Positions 26,440 to 34,777 of a DNA stretch of 64,000 bases are shown here, one piece after another. Positions within the stretch are counted from its first letter, which is position 1; each line of letters begins with the position of its first letter. The notes beneath the pieces are model-generated. The model did no database searches, was not told the DNA's origin, and saw only the letters and a program-made list of their open reading frames with translations. Location of the stretch: positions 248,001-312,000 of the forward strand of contig CANKYZ010000003.1 of NCBI GenBank assembly GCA_947488325.1, read 5' to 3'. This stretch comes from an uncultured Erythrobacter sp. (GTDB lineage Bacteria; Pseudomonadota; Alphaproteobacteria; Sphingomonadales; Sphingomonadaceae). A program made the position numbers and the translations under genes.

Positions 26440-28005
26440 CTATTGCGCGGCTATGGAAGCAGCATTCTGCTGTGGTAGATTAACGACGCTGACCAACAGG
26501 GCTAAGCCGGGAATATCGGCCAAAGCAGCCTGATCAAGGCGTTTTGCTACAATCCGGTCATTCTGACGTTCATCGAGATAAACAATCCAGACAGTCTGCC
26601 CTTGTGCAGTCCGCGTGTTCTGTGCCGCAGCACCATTGCTGATGACCTGCAGGCTAGCGTTGCGGGCATCAGCGCTGACTTCCCAGGTATCCGGACCGAG
26701 AGCTGAGAGAAGATATGCTGCCGCCATTGCATCAGGTGCAGAGAGCGCCTCTGCTGTCAAAGCAGCGCTGCCCGCTCGGGTCAGTTGCAAACGTAAGGCT
26801 TCAACATCGCCCACTGCACCGATTTCTCCTGCGCGCAGCACCGTTTCCGGCAACAACTCGGCCACTGATTGGGCGATATCACCGCAACGCTGATCATCCG
26901 CATCATAAGCGGATACCGAAATTTCCAACGCATTCGACGTCGATTGCATTTCAGCCGGGATCAAAATCGATTGATTGACCCGGTCAACATCGCTTCCAAT
27001 TCGGCGTGAGAACAAGATGCGGTTATTCAGGGTGATCGCGACGTCGCGTTCCAGTTCAGCTGTGGTCGGACCAACCTGCATACGCAAGTCTAGTGCACCG
27101 GGCAGGCGTCCCTCAGGAAGCGTTCCTGCATCATACGCATACCGCCACGTCGTCCTGCGCGTGAATTTACGCAGGCCTTCGTTATTGGGATCACTTGTTA
27201 GCGCGATCGGGTAAGATGCTGGGACAGTGTATCTCGTGCGGCGATTGGCTTCGCCAGCAAGCGAAATCAGCGATTCAAACGCCACGCCGTCATCTGTGAA
27301 TAGCGGGCGGTAACCCTTGGAATGCAGAATTGCTGCACTGCGCAGGACCGATGCGGCATCGTCAGTTGAAAGAGTGGAACTCCATTCAACAGGCACTCTG
27401 TCGCCCCAAAGAGCCAGGCGGTCCCTTACGGATTCCGGCGTACCCGAAAGGTTCAGCCGCAGACCGCTCGTCGCGCCAATATTGACCACAGCAGCGATTG
27501 CATCGTCGCTCGAACACTCTGCAATTGCGCCGCGTCCCTGAAGACTGACTCCAACAGACACAACACCCGACGCCAATTCGGCAGGGGTCAACTGAACTTG
27601 CAGCGAATCCGTCTGATCGCCCTCGTTTAGGAGGTAATCTACCCGTTTCACGCCATTGATTGAAACCCGCAGCACTCCCTCGACATCGTCAGCAACCAGG
27701 CTCGTAAAGGCAAGATTGAGATCACCAGAAGTCGGTCTTACATCCACTGGAAGGCGGAATTCCAATCCGGCATAAGAAGGCATTCCTGAAAGGATCAGCG
27801 GAACATCCTGAACGACAGGAGCAGCAAAAACACTGCCCCCCTCTACATCAAATTCGGCCAGAACAACCTGATCCTGATCGACAAAGCGCGCTGCGCTTGC
27901 ACCTCCATCACGCTGCCATTGGCCGTCAAAAGCTCCGCTTTGGCCAAGGTAAATGAGTATCCCTACCAGCACCAACGCCAATGCTCCCAATCCTGCTAAA
28001 CGCAT
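26440..28005 (-). CDS. BcsB-like membrane-anchored periplasmic protein
   Basis: 521 residues with an N-terminal anchor (about 5-21, LGALALVLVGILIYLG) and a large beta-rich periplasmic body. Segments such as GLEFRLPVDVRPTSGDLNLA, LRVSINGVKRVDY and ITLNNRILFSRRI recall the jelly-roll carbohydrate-binding modules of BcsB. The C-terminal transmembrane anchor that BcsB uses to activate BcsA is absent, so it is a relative or functional analogue rather than BcsB itself. It sits directly upstream of the synthase gene, as bcsB sits beside bcsA, and probably guides the nascent polymer through the periplasm. The assignment is moderate. Confidence 0.65.
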   Translation of the reverse strand: MRLAGLGALALVLVGILIYLGQSGAFDGQWQRDGGASAARFVDQDQVVLAEFDVEGGSVFAAPVVQDVPLILSGMPSYAGLEFRLPVDVRPTSGDLNLAFTSLVADDVEGVLRVSINGVKRVDYLLNEGDQTDSLQVQLTPAELASGVVSVGVSLQGRGAIAECSSDDAIAAVVNIGATSGLRLNLSGTPESVRDRLALWGDRVPVEWSSTLSTDDAASVLRSAAILHSKGYRPLFTDDGVAFESLISLAGEANRRTRYTVPASYPIALTSDPNNEGLRKFTRRTTWRYAYDAGTLPEGRLPGALDLRMQVGPTTAELERDVAITLNNRILFSRRIGSDVDRVNQSILIPAEMQSTSNALEISVSAYDADDQRCGDIAQSVAELLPETVLRAGEIGAVGDVEALRLQLTRAGSAALTAEALSAPDAMAAAYLLSALGPDTWEVSADARNASLQVISNGAAAQNTRTAQGQTVWIVYLDERQNDRIVAKRLDQAALADIPGLALLVSVVNLPQQNAASIAAQ

Positions 28006-28049
28006 GGGTCGCCCTCCTGTTTCAAATTAGATTTCGGTCAGTCTGTCGG

Positions 28050-29252
28050 TTAAGCCGCCAACGATTTTTCATCTATATCCTGTTGGCGATCACGGTTCCA
28101 TGCCGACCGCGCCGGTATCATCGAAAGATCGACCCGATTCCGGTGTTTTTGTGATAGCACAATCGTTTCTTCAAGAAGAGAACTATCCAGCAATAGCGGA
28201 TCAAGACCCAATGCCTGGAACGTCGCATTGCTGACCACCAATTCGTTTTCGGTGGCTTCTGCCCTAGGGTTTGCGACATGTTGGATGGGCGCGCCGGTTC
28301 GGCTTGCCACAAGCTTTGCCAGATCGATAACTGTCAAAGTTTCGGCGACTTGATTGAGAATTTTGACACGCTCGCCCTGCTTTGGCGGTGCCTTGATCGC
28401 GAGCTCAATACAGCGCACCGTGTCACGAATATTGATGAAGGCGCGCGTCTGTCCGCCGGTGCCGTGAACTGTCAGCGGATGGCCAACAGCGGATTCGACT
28501 AAGAAGCGATTCAACACCGTCCCGTATTCGCCGTCATAATCAAAACGATTGACAAGGCGCGGATCCATTTCGGTATGATCAGTTTGCGTCCCCCAAACGA
28601 TCCCCTGATGAAGATCGGTGATTTTCAACTGATCGTTCTGGGCGTAAAACTGGAATAGTAACTGATCGAGCGACTTAGTCATATGGTAGACGCTGCCCGG
28701 TTTTGTCGGAAATAGAATTTCGCGCGATTGAGGCTGACCAGCATCGTCGCGGACATCCACTTCGAGATAGCCTTCTGGAATGGAAAATCCGGCCCCGCTA
28801 TAACCGTAGACCCCCATCGTCCCGAGATGGACCAGATGTGTCTCGGGCGAATAATGCGTAAGAGCGACCAGCAGATTATGAGTTCCGCCGACATTATTAT
28901 CGACGGTGTAGCATTTTTCGGCTGGCCCGCGCATCGAATACGGCGCAGCGCGTTGTTCAGCAAAATGCACAACCGCATCAGGCTTGGTATTTGCAAGCAA
29001 ATCACACAGCTTTTCATTATCGCGCGCGATATTAAACTGGGCAAAACGAATTGTATGCCCGGTCACATCATGCCAAGCCTTGATCCGTTCTTGCATGGTG
29101 GCGATTGGGGTGAGACTCTGAACTCCCAGTCTTGCATCAATCTCTCTGCGCGAGAGATTGTCGACGATCGTGACATCATGCCCCGCAGAAGAAAGATGCA
29201 ACGCAGTAGGCCAACCACAAAAACCATCACCACCAAGAACCAGAATTTTCAT
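28050..29252 (-). CDS. SQD1-like NAD-dependent sugar epimerase family protein (UDP-sulfoquinovose synthase family)
   Basis: 400-residue extended SDR enzyme. It has an N-terminal NAD loop LVLGGDGFCGWPTALHL, T145 in HLGTMGVYG, and the YxxxK pair Y189/K193. As recalled from Arabidopsis SQD1 and SqdB, several blocks match that family: HFAEQRAAPYSM, TDLHQGIVWG, HTEMDPRLVNRFDYD, VGHPLTVHGTGGQTR and IRDTVRCIELAI. SQD1 makes UDP-sulfoquinovose from UDP-glucose and sulfite. No SQDG lipid genes (sqdC, sqdD, sqdX) are nearby. The gene instead leads the polysaccharide operon, so it may supply a 6-sulfo sugar to the synthase (inference). AAGG lies 7 nt before the ATG. A plain UDP-sugar epimerase is the alternative. 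Confidence 0.85.
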   Translation of the reverse strand: MKILVLGGDGFCGWPTALHLSSAGHDVTIVDNLSRREIDARLGVQSLTPIATMQERIKAWHDVTGHTIRFAQFNIARDNEKLCDLLANTKPDAVVHFAEQRAAPYSMRGPAEKCYTVDNNVGGTHNLLVALTHYSPETHLVHLGTMGVYGYSGAGFSIPEGYLEVDVRDDAGQPQSREILFPTKPGSVYHMTKSLDQLLFQFYAQNDQLKITDLHQGIVWGTQTDHTEMDPRLVNRFDYDGEYGTVLNRFLVESAVGHPLTVHGTGGQTRAFINIRDTVRCIELAIKAPPKQGERVKILNQVAETLTVIDLAKLVASRTGAPIQHVANPRAEATENELVVSNATFQALGLDPLLLDSSLLEETIVLSQKHRNRVDLSMIPARSAWNRDRQQDIDEKSLAA

Positions 29253-29451
29253 TATTAAACCTTAATCTAAACTACTTTATAATTGTAATATTCGTACCAT
29301 AATACTCAGTCTTTCGTGGCTATACCTCTCTGAATTTGCGCTGAACTGAATGATTTTTGAGACTAAAAAGTGTTTAATTATCAGTTAACTAACATCTTTT
29401 TACATCTTGCGGATGTTCTTATGAGTGGGTGAATTGATGATCAGGAATGAG
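29253..29451. promoter_or_regulatory. AT-rich divergent promoter region between the SQD1-like and GH10 genes
   Basis: About 200 bp, clearly richer in A/T than its surroundings. On the minus side there are TATA-like stretches (TATTAT, TTATAAAG) within about 60 bp of the SQD1-like start. On the plus side the direct repeat ACATCTT occurs at 29392-29398 and 29402-29408, 10 bp apart. The second copy pairs with GATGT (29412-29416) to form ACATC-6 nt-GATGT. This arrangement suggests an operator near the GH10 start. Exact promoters cannot be fixed by eye. Confidence 0.45.
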
Positions 29452-30564
29452 ATGAATCGCAGATCTGTTATAAAAGTCGCCGCTGGCAGTGTGGCTGCTC
29501 TTGCCCTGCCCTCTTGCGCGCTTGCCAGTCACGAACGATCTTTGTCGGAACTTGCCAAATCGCGAGGGCTAAGTTTTGGCTGCGCAATTTCGCGGAGAGT
29601 ATTGCAAGACGACCAGTATCGCCGATTGATTGAATCTCACTGCGATACCTTTGTCGGCGAGAACGCCTTTAAGTGGCAATATCTCGAACCAGAAGAACGC
29701 GCGCATCAGTTAGATGAAGCACAGTGGATCGCCAATTTCGCATCCGAACATGGCCGCCTTTTGCGAGGTCATTGCTTTTTGTGGAACCATCACCAACGTA
29801 TGCCGCCGTGGTTGGTCAACCTGGCCGCTAGAATAATGCCAAGTCAATCGCCCGAATTGACGCGCCATATGTGGCGCCATGGCCAATTTCTGGCACGCTC
29901 TTTTCCCGACATACAATCGTGGGATGCCATGAATGAGGCTATCGACCCAACCACCGGTCTTCTTCGCGAAACGCACTTCAGTCGTGTTCTTGGAAACCGC
30001 TTCTTCGATTTGGCATTTCGCATATTGGCCAAAAAAATGCCCTCCGCACGACTGGTCTACAACGAAACTATGAGCTGGGAAGCGAAAGGGACGCACCGCG
30101 ACGGGGTTTTAAGGCTACTGGAACGTGGCCTTTCACGCGGTCTGCCGATCCATACGCTCGGCATTCAAAGCCACATTGGAAAAACAGTTGCAAAGGAAAG
30201 GGATGAGCTGGCTTGGCGGCGCTTCCTCGAAGACGTCCAAGGCATGGGCGTGGATATTGCGCTGACAGAGTTCGATTGCAGCGATCGAAACATTGCAGCG
30301 CGGGATAAGCAGATCCGCGATAATGAAGTCGCAGCCCATAGCAAAGGATATCTCGACCTTACATTGAGCTTCACGAATGTCCGCGAATTGATCCTATGGT
30401 CGCTCGCGGACAAGCACAGCTATATGAACCGCAACAGCTATCCCAAGCGCCGCCGACGATCCGATGGATTGCCGCTAAGAGGGCATCCCTATGACGAAGG
30501 GCTGAAAAGCAAATCTATGATGACAGCGATACAGAGCGCCATTCAGCACGCACCCGCGAGATAA
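29452..30564 (+). CDS. Glycoside hydrolase family 10 protein (endo-beta-xylanase-like) with Tat-type signal
   Basis: Predicted exported retaining endo-glycanase. The N-terminus NRRSVIKVAAGSVAALALP resembles a twin-arginine signal, and LPSCA could even be a lipobox. The (beta/alpha)8 GH10 landmarks are present: GENAFKWQYLEP, GHCFLWNHHQRMP, the acid/base Glu162 in WDAMNEAID, GIQSHI and the nucleophile Glu273 in IALTEFD. Start: the ATG at 29452 has AGGA 5 nt upstream. An ATG at 29437 and a GTG at 29425 are in frame. Known GH10 enzymes cut xylan and related beta-glycans. Divergent from the polysaccharide operon, it may trim or release that polymer, as BcsZ (GH8) does for cellulose; this role is inference. 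Confidence 0.9.
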   Translation: MNRRSVIKVAAGSVAALALPSCALASHERSLSELAKSRGLSFGCAISRRVLQDDQYRRLIESHCDTFVGENAFKWQYLEPEERAHQLDEAQWIANFASEHGRLLRGHCFLWNHHQRMPPWLVNLAARIMPSQSPELTRHMWRHGQFLARSFPDIQSWDAMNEAIDPTTGLLRETHFSRVLGNRFFDLAFRILAKKMPSARLVYNETMSWEAKGTHRDGVLRLLERGLSRGLPIHTLGIQSHIGKTVAKERDELAWRRFLEDVQGMGVDIALTEFDCSDRNIAARDKQIRDNEVAAHSKGYLDLTLSFTNVRELILWSLADKHSYMNRNSYPKRRRRSDGLPLRGHPYDEGLKSKSMMTAIQSAIQHAPAR

Positions 30565-30589
30565 TCTCACGCTGGTTCTTTGCGTGAGA
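30565..30589 (+). terminator. Hairpin immediately after the GH10 stop codon
   Basis: Perfect 8-bp stem TCTCACGC / GCGTGAGA with a 9-nt loop, starting on the base after TAA. No T-tract follows, so it may be a weak terminator or an mRNA 3'-end stabiliser rather than a classical intrinsic terminator. Confidence 0.45.
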
Positions 30590-30702
30590 GATCATGTGAA
30601 TGCTGAGCCAGGCGATTCGGCTATACACCTTTCGAAAATGCCGCAGATGATTGTTTTTCGCCGCCGCCTCCCTAGCTGTCATTTTCATCCAACGGAGACA
30701 TT

Positions 30703-32661
30703 ATGACCGCTATCGATCAAAGCCCGCTTATCCCTCGCGACGCGCTGTTCGGCAATCCGGCCCGGTCGCAAGGCAAGATCAGCCCCGATGGACAATGGCT
30801 CAGCTGGCTTGCACCGCACGGTGGCGTGATGAATATCTGGATTGCACCGCGCGCCGATCTGGCCGCTGCCAAAGCCATCTCAGCGTCCAATGATCGACCA
30901 ATCCCAGGTTACTCATGGTCTCCAGACGGAAACAGCATCCTGTATGTTCAGGATAAAGGCGGGGACGAGAACTTCCTCCTTTACCGGATTGACATTGCCA
31001 GCGGCGAAGAGATTTCGCTGACCCCGTTTGAGAATACCCGCGCGCAAATCATCGGCGTTTCGGAAACGATCAAGGACCACGTCCTGGTCGGCCTCAACAA
31101 CCGCGATCCCCAATTCCACGATGTTCATATGCTCGATCTCAATACAGGAGAGCTGACATTGGTGCTTGAAAACAATGGCTATGCCGGGTTCGAAATCGAT
31201 GATGCGCTGAATGTCCGCCTGGCCGTGCGCCAAAACGATGCGGGTGGAACCGACTATTTCCGGGTGGCCCGCAATGTGGTCGAAGATGAACCATTTGAAA
31301 CGACCGAAATGGAAGATTCGCTCACCACGACACCGGCGGGTTACACCCATGACGGGGCGATCCTCTATTGGCTCGATAGCAGAGGTCGCAACACCGCCGC
31401 TTTGTATGCGCAAAACACGGTGACTGGCGTGCGGACATTGGTAGCAGAAGATGACAAAGCCGATATTGGCGGAACGTTCCGCGATCAGAAAACCGGTGAG
31501 GTGCTGGCCTATTCCGTCACCTACTTAAAGACCGAATGGCACGCATTTGACGCAAAGGTAAAGGCATCATTCGATTGGCTGAACGCCCAATTGGCAGGCC
31601 AATCGGGCGTCATGTCACGCACCGACGATGATCGGACTTGGATTGTCTGGAACGACCCGCTGAATGCCCCGCTGCAAACCTATATTTACGACCGCGACGC
31701 GACCACGCTCACGCCGTTCTACACCACCCGACCCGATTTAGAGGGCGCACCATTGCAACCCATGCATCCGATTGAGATCACGTCGCGCGATGGGCTCATA
31801 CTGCCTTCCTACCTGACTTTGCCAATTGCCAGCGATCCCGATGCAACCGGGCGCCCAGGCAAAGCGATACCGATGGTGTTGCTGGTCCATGGCGGCCCAT
31901 GGGCGCGCGACGATTATGGATTCAATTCCACCCACCAGATGCTCGCCAATCGCGGCTATGGCGTTCTATCGGTGAATTTCCGAGGCTCAACCGGGTTTGG
32001 CAAAGATTTCATCAATGCCGGCAACAAACAATGGGGTCTGGCCATGCATGACGATCTGATTGATGCGGTCGAATGGGCAATTGACGAGGGTATTGCAGCG
32101 CGTGATGCTGTTGCGATTATGGGCGGGTCATATGGAGGCTATGCGACGCTGGCGGGCCTTGCTTTCACGCCAGAAGTGTTTGCCTGCGGCGTTGATATTG
32201 TCGGTCCTTCCAATCTCGAAACGCTACTCAGCACAATCCCGCCTTACTGGGCTCCCATGGTCAAAATCTTCCACGAACGGATGGGCGATCCGGGGACTGA
32301 CGAGGGCCTCAAGATGCTCAAGGCCGCCAGTCCGCTGAACAAATCAGACGCTATAACCAAACCACTTTTGATCGCGCAGGGTGCCAACGACCCCCGCGTA
32401 AAACAGGCCGAAAGCGACCAGATCGTCGGCGCAATGAAAGCTGCCAGCATTCCGGTGACCTATGTCCTTTATCCCGATGAAGGGCACGGCTTTGCAAAGC
32501 CTGACAATTCGATCTCATTCTTCGCCATCGCCGAAAATTTCCTGGCTGAAACGCTTGGTGCCAAAGGCGATGTCCGTGCAGAGCCGTTGGGCGATGTTCT
32601 TACCCCATCGACAGCGGAAATTGTCGAAGGCGCAGAGCATGTGAAGGGTCTGGCTGGGTAA
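30703..32661 (+). CDS. S9 family serine peptidase (prolyl oligopeptidase / acylaminoacyl peptidase type)
   Basis: 652 residues without a signal peptide, so cytoplasmic. The N-terminal half is a beta-propeller of repeated WSPDG-like blades (GKISPDGQWLSWL, GYSWSPDGNSILYV) that screens substrates. The C-terminal third is an alpha/beta hydrolase with the nucleophile Ser in IMGGSYGGYATL (near residue 476), the Asp in AQGANDPRVKQ (near 561) and the His in PDEGHGF (near 593). It should cleave short peptides, perhaps after proline or from acylated N-termini. The ATG at 30703 has GGAGA 5 nt upstream. It is a stand-alone gene as far as visible. Confidence 0.92.
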   Translation: MTAIDQSPLIPRDALFGNPARSQGKISPDGQWLSWLAPHGGVMNIWIAPRADLAAAKAISASNDRPIPGYSWSPDGNSILYVQDKGGDENFLLYRIDIASGEEISLTPFENTRAQIIGVSETIKDHVLVGLNNRDPQFHDVHMLDLNTGELTLVLENNGYAGFEIDDALNVRLAVRQNDAGGTDYFRVARNVVEDEPFETTEMEDSLTTTPAGYTHDGAILYWLDSRGRNTAALYAQNTVTGVRTLVAEDDKADIGGTFRDQKTGEVLAYSVTYLKTEWHAFDAKVKASFDWLNAQLAGQSGVMSRTDDDRTWIVWNDPLNAPLQTYIYDRDATTLTPFYTTRPDLEGAPLQPMHPIEITSRDGLILPSYLTLPIASDPDATGRPGKAIPMVLLVHGGPWARDDYGFNSTHQMLANRGYGVLSVNFRGSTGFGKDFINAGNKQWGLAMHDDLIDAVEWAIDEGIAARDAVAIMGGSYGGYATLAGLAFTPEVFACGVDIVGPSNLETLLSTIPPYWAPMVKIFHERMGDPGTDEGLKMLKAASPLNKSDAITKPLLIAQGANDPRVKQAESDQIVGAMKAASIPVTYVLYPDEGHGFAKPDNSISFFAIAENFLAETLGAKGDVRAEPLGDVLTPSTAEIVEGAEHVKGLAG

Positions 32662-32748
32662 GTTTTGCGTTGCTCATTGCATAGGGAATGACAAAACCTG
32701 CATCGCGTCCTAAACCAGTTGCAAAGAGCAATCTGAGAGGAAACGATC

Positions 32749-33570
32749 ATGGCAGGACCGTCAAGCGAACAACGACGCAGCATTTTCATTACTGGCGGTG
32801 CGTCCGGTATTGGGCGCGCGGTTGCTCGCTATTTTGGCGAACGCGATTGGTTTGTCTGCATCGCTGATATTGATGCTACGGGCATGGAAGACACGCTGGG
32901 CCTGATCTCCGGCGGTTTCAAATATTCGCATTTGCTGGATGTGCGCGACCGTACCGCTTGGGATGTTGCGCTGGAATCCGCTGCGACCGCTGCGGGCGGG
33001 CGGATTGATGCGATGATCAACAACGCCGGCATCGGCACTGGCGGACCGCTTTCAGAACTGGAAACCGAAGAGATCGACCGCTGCCTCGACATCAATTTGC
33101 GCGGCGTGCTTTACGGGGCACAGGCGGTCTATCCCTACCTTCAAAAGACCGCGCCAAATTCCGCGCTCGTCAACATTGCCAGCGCAGCAGGCATCACCGG
33201 CGGTAGCGGGATGAGCGTCTATAGTGCGACCAAATTTGCTGTTCGCGGAATCACAGAAAGCCTCGATGCAGAATGGGCACCTGACGGGATCAAGGTTTCC
33301 TCAATCTGTCCGAGCTTTATCGAAACCCCTCTCTTGAATGGCACCGGCAATCGGAAATCCAACGAAATGGTCCGCGACCGTGTCGTCGCAGCTGGGCTGG
33401 AAATCACCCCAGTCGAAGAAGTCGCTGAGACTATTTGGAAAGCTATTCATGGCGATAGCCTGCATTATCTGGTGGGCAAAACCGCCCGCGATTTGAACTT
33501 CGCAAAACGCTGGATGCCAGGCCGCGTCCGCAAACAGCAACGCGCCAACGCAGGATTGTTGGGCAGGTAA
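32749..33570 (+). CDS. Short-chain dehydrogenase/reductase, first of a tandem pair
   Basis: 273-residue classical SDR. Cofactor loop [16 protein letters not shown] with Asp in IADID suggesting NAD preference, NNAGIG, catalytic Ser in VNIASAAGITGG, and YSATK with the Tyr/Lys pair. The C-terminal part (VEEVAETIWKAIHGDSLHYL) is shared with the next gene. The substrate cannot be told from sequence. A ribosome binding site GAGAGGA lies upstream of the ATG. The two SDR genes are 18 nt apart. Confidence 0.9.
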   Translation: MAGPSSEQRRSIFITGGASGIGRAVARYFGERDWFVCIADIDATGMEDTLGLISGGFKYSHLLDVRDRTAWDVALESAATAAGGRIDAMINNAGIGTGGPLSELETEEIDRCLDINLRGVLYGAQAVYPYLQKTAPNSALVNIASAAGITGGSGMSVYSATKFAVRGITESLDAEWAPDGIKVSSICPSFIETPLLNGTGNRKSNEMVRDRVVAAGLEITPVEEVAETIWKAIHGDSLHYLVGKTARDLNFAKRWMPGRVRKQQRANAGLLGR

Positions 33571-33588
33571 CCTGCAATCCGCACAATT

Positions 33589-34416
33589 TTGGGAGAATGT
33601 ACCATGACTGCCGCAGAAACACGTAGAGCCATCTTCGTTACAGGTGGTGCATCAGGCATTGGCAGAGCAGTGACAATCTTCTTTGCTGAACGCGGTTGGT
33701 TCGTCGGAATTGCCGATATTGATCAGGCCGGTATGCAAGAAACCTTGAGCCAAACCAAACAGGGGATGGCATCCACTCATACACTGGATGTGCGCGATCG
33801 CGCGCAATGGAATGTGGCGCTCGCAGAATTCGCAAAAGCCAGCGGCGGCCGCATCGATGTGGTCTTCAACAATGCCGGAATAGCCGACGGAAGTCCGCTA
33901 GTTGATCAGGATGAAGGCGAGCTTACGCGGATGATCGACATCAACCTTAAAGGGGTCATTTTCGGCGCACAGGCATCACACAAATATCTTGCACAAACCG
34001 CCCCGGGTTCGGTTCTGCTTAACACTGCAAGCCTGGCTGGGATTATCGGCGCGCCAGGTCTCGCCGCATATTGCGCCACCAAATGGGGTGTGCGTGGATT
34101 GACCGAAAGTTTGGATGCTGAATGGGCGAAGGAAGGCATCAACGTCGCTTCGCTCTGCCCGGGTTTTATCGACACTCCGATTATTGGGCAGATAAACGCC
34201 GATTCCAATCAAACGGCAAAAGAGACCTTGATCGAATCAGGCGTCGAGGTTTCACCGGTGGACATTGTGCCAGAAGTTGTTTGGCGCGCTGTCCATGGAA
34301 CTGACCTGCATTATACGGTTGGCAAAATGGCCAAGCGGCTACGCCGCATGCGGCGGTGGCTGCCCGGTTTGGTGCGTAAGGATATGCGTAATAATGGGGT
34401 CGGAGTTGAAAGCTAG
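33589..34416 (+). CDS. Short-chain dehydrogenase/reductase, second of a tandem pair
   Basis: 275-residue classical SDR, a clear paralogue of the preceding gene. It shares the same N-terminal [11 protein letters not shown] loop, [69 protein letters not shown] and the C-terminal [15 protein letters not shown]. The Y-x3-K pair is intact. GTG at 33589 opens the frame (MGECTM...), but the ATG at 33604 is the likely true start, as the paralogue begins similarly and GGGAG lies upstream. The stop codon shares CTAG with the convergent dehydratase gene. Confidence 0.9.
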   Translation: MGECTMTAAETRRAIFVTGGASGIGRAVTIFFAERGWFVGIADIDQAGMQETLSQTKQGMASTHTLDVRDRAQWNVALAEFAKASGGRIDVVFNNAGIADGSPLVDQDEGELTRMIDINLKGVIFGAQASHKYLAQTAPGSVLLNTASLAGIIGAPGLAAYCATKWGVRGLTESLDAEWAKEGINVASLCPGFIDTPIIGQINADSNQTAKETLIESGVEVSPVDIVPEVVWRAVHGTDLHYTVGKMAKRLRRMRRWLPGLVRKDMRNNGVGVES

Positions 34417-34715
34417 ACTAGCGCGTCAATCGCGCGCGCCATTTTGGCATCGCGCAGCGATAGGCCGCCGCTGGTGCCTGCATCATGCGTGTTCAAGGTG
34501 ATTTCCACTTTCGCATAAACGTTGAACCATTCCGGGTGATGGTCATGCGCCTCTGCGATCAATGCAACGCGGTTCATAAAGCCCCACGCCTCAGAAAAGT
34601 CTCCAAACTGAAAAGTACGGGTGATAGCCTTGCCCTCTCGCGTTAGTTCCCATGCAGGATGATCAGACAACAGTCGCGCGCGATCCGCGTCGTCGAGTTC
34701 AGGTACGGTGGGCAT
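34413..34715 (-). CDS. phhB: Pterin-4-alpha-carbinolamine dehydratase
   Basis: 100-residue enzyme that dehydrates 4a-hydroxytetrahydrobiopterin, regenerating the cofactor of aromatic amino acid hydroxylases. It also acts in molybdopterin-related and other pterin turnover. The family signature with catalytic histidines is seen in [18 protein letters not shown], followed by [20 protein letters not shown]. The full length is typical (about 100). No phenylalanine hydroxylase gene is nearby. The ATG at 34715 has GGAG 9 nt upstream. Convergent with the SDR gene, the two TAG stops sharing one CTAG. Confidence 0.93.
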   Translation of the reverse strand: MPTVPELDDADRARLLSDHPAWELTREGKAITRTFQFGDFSEAWGFMNRVALIAEAHDHHPEWFNVYAKVEITLNTHDAGTSGGLSLRDAKMARAIDALV

Positions 34716-34777
34716 TCAATAGGCTCCATTGATGCAGGTGTTGTGAGCAGCCCCGCTTTTGCCTAACGCTTCGCCCT

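Noticed and set aside
23661..30564. The polysaccharide locus as an ordinary cellulose (bcs) operon
   Set aside because: No PilZ domain, no TPR-type BcsC, no GH8 BcsZ and no C-terminal anchor in the BcsB-like protein; the SQD1-like enzyme and GH10 are not bcs components.
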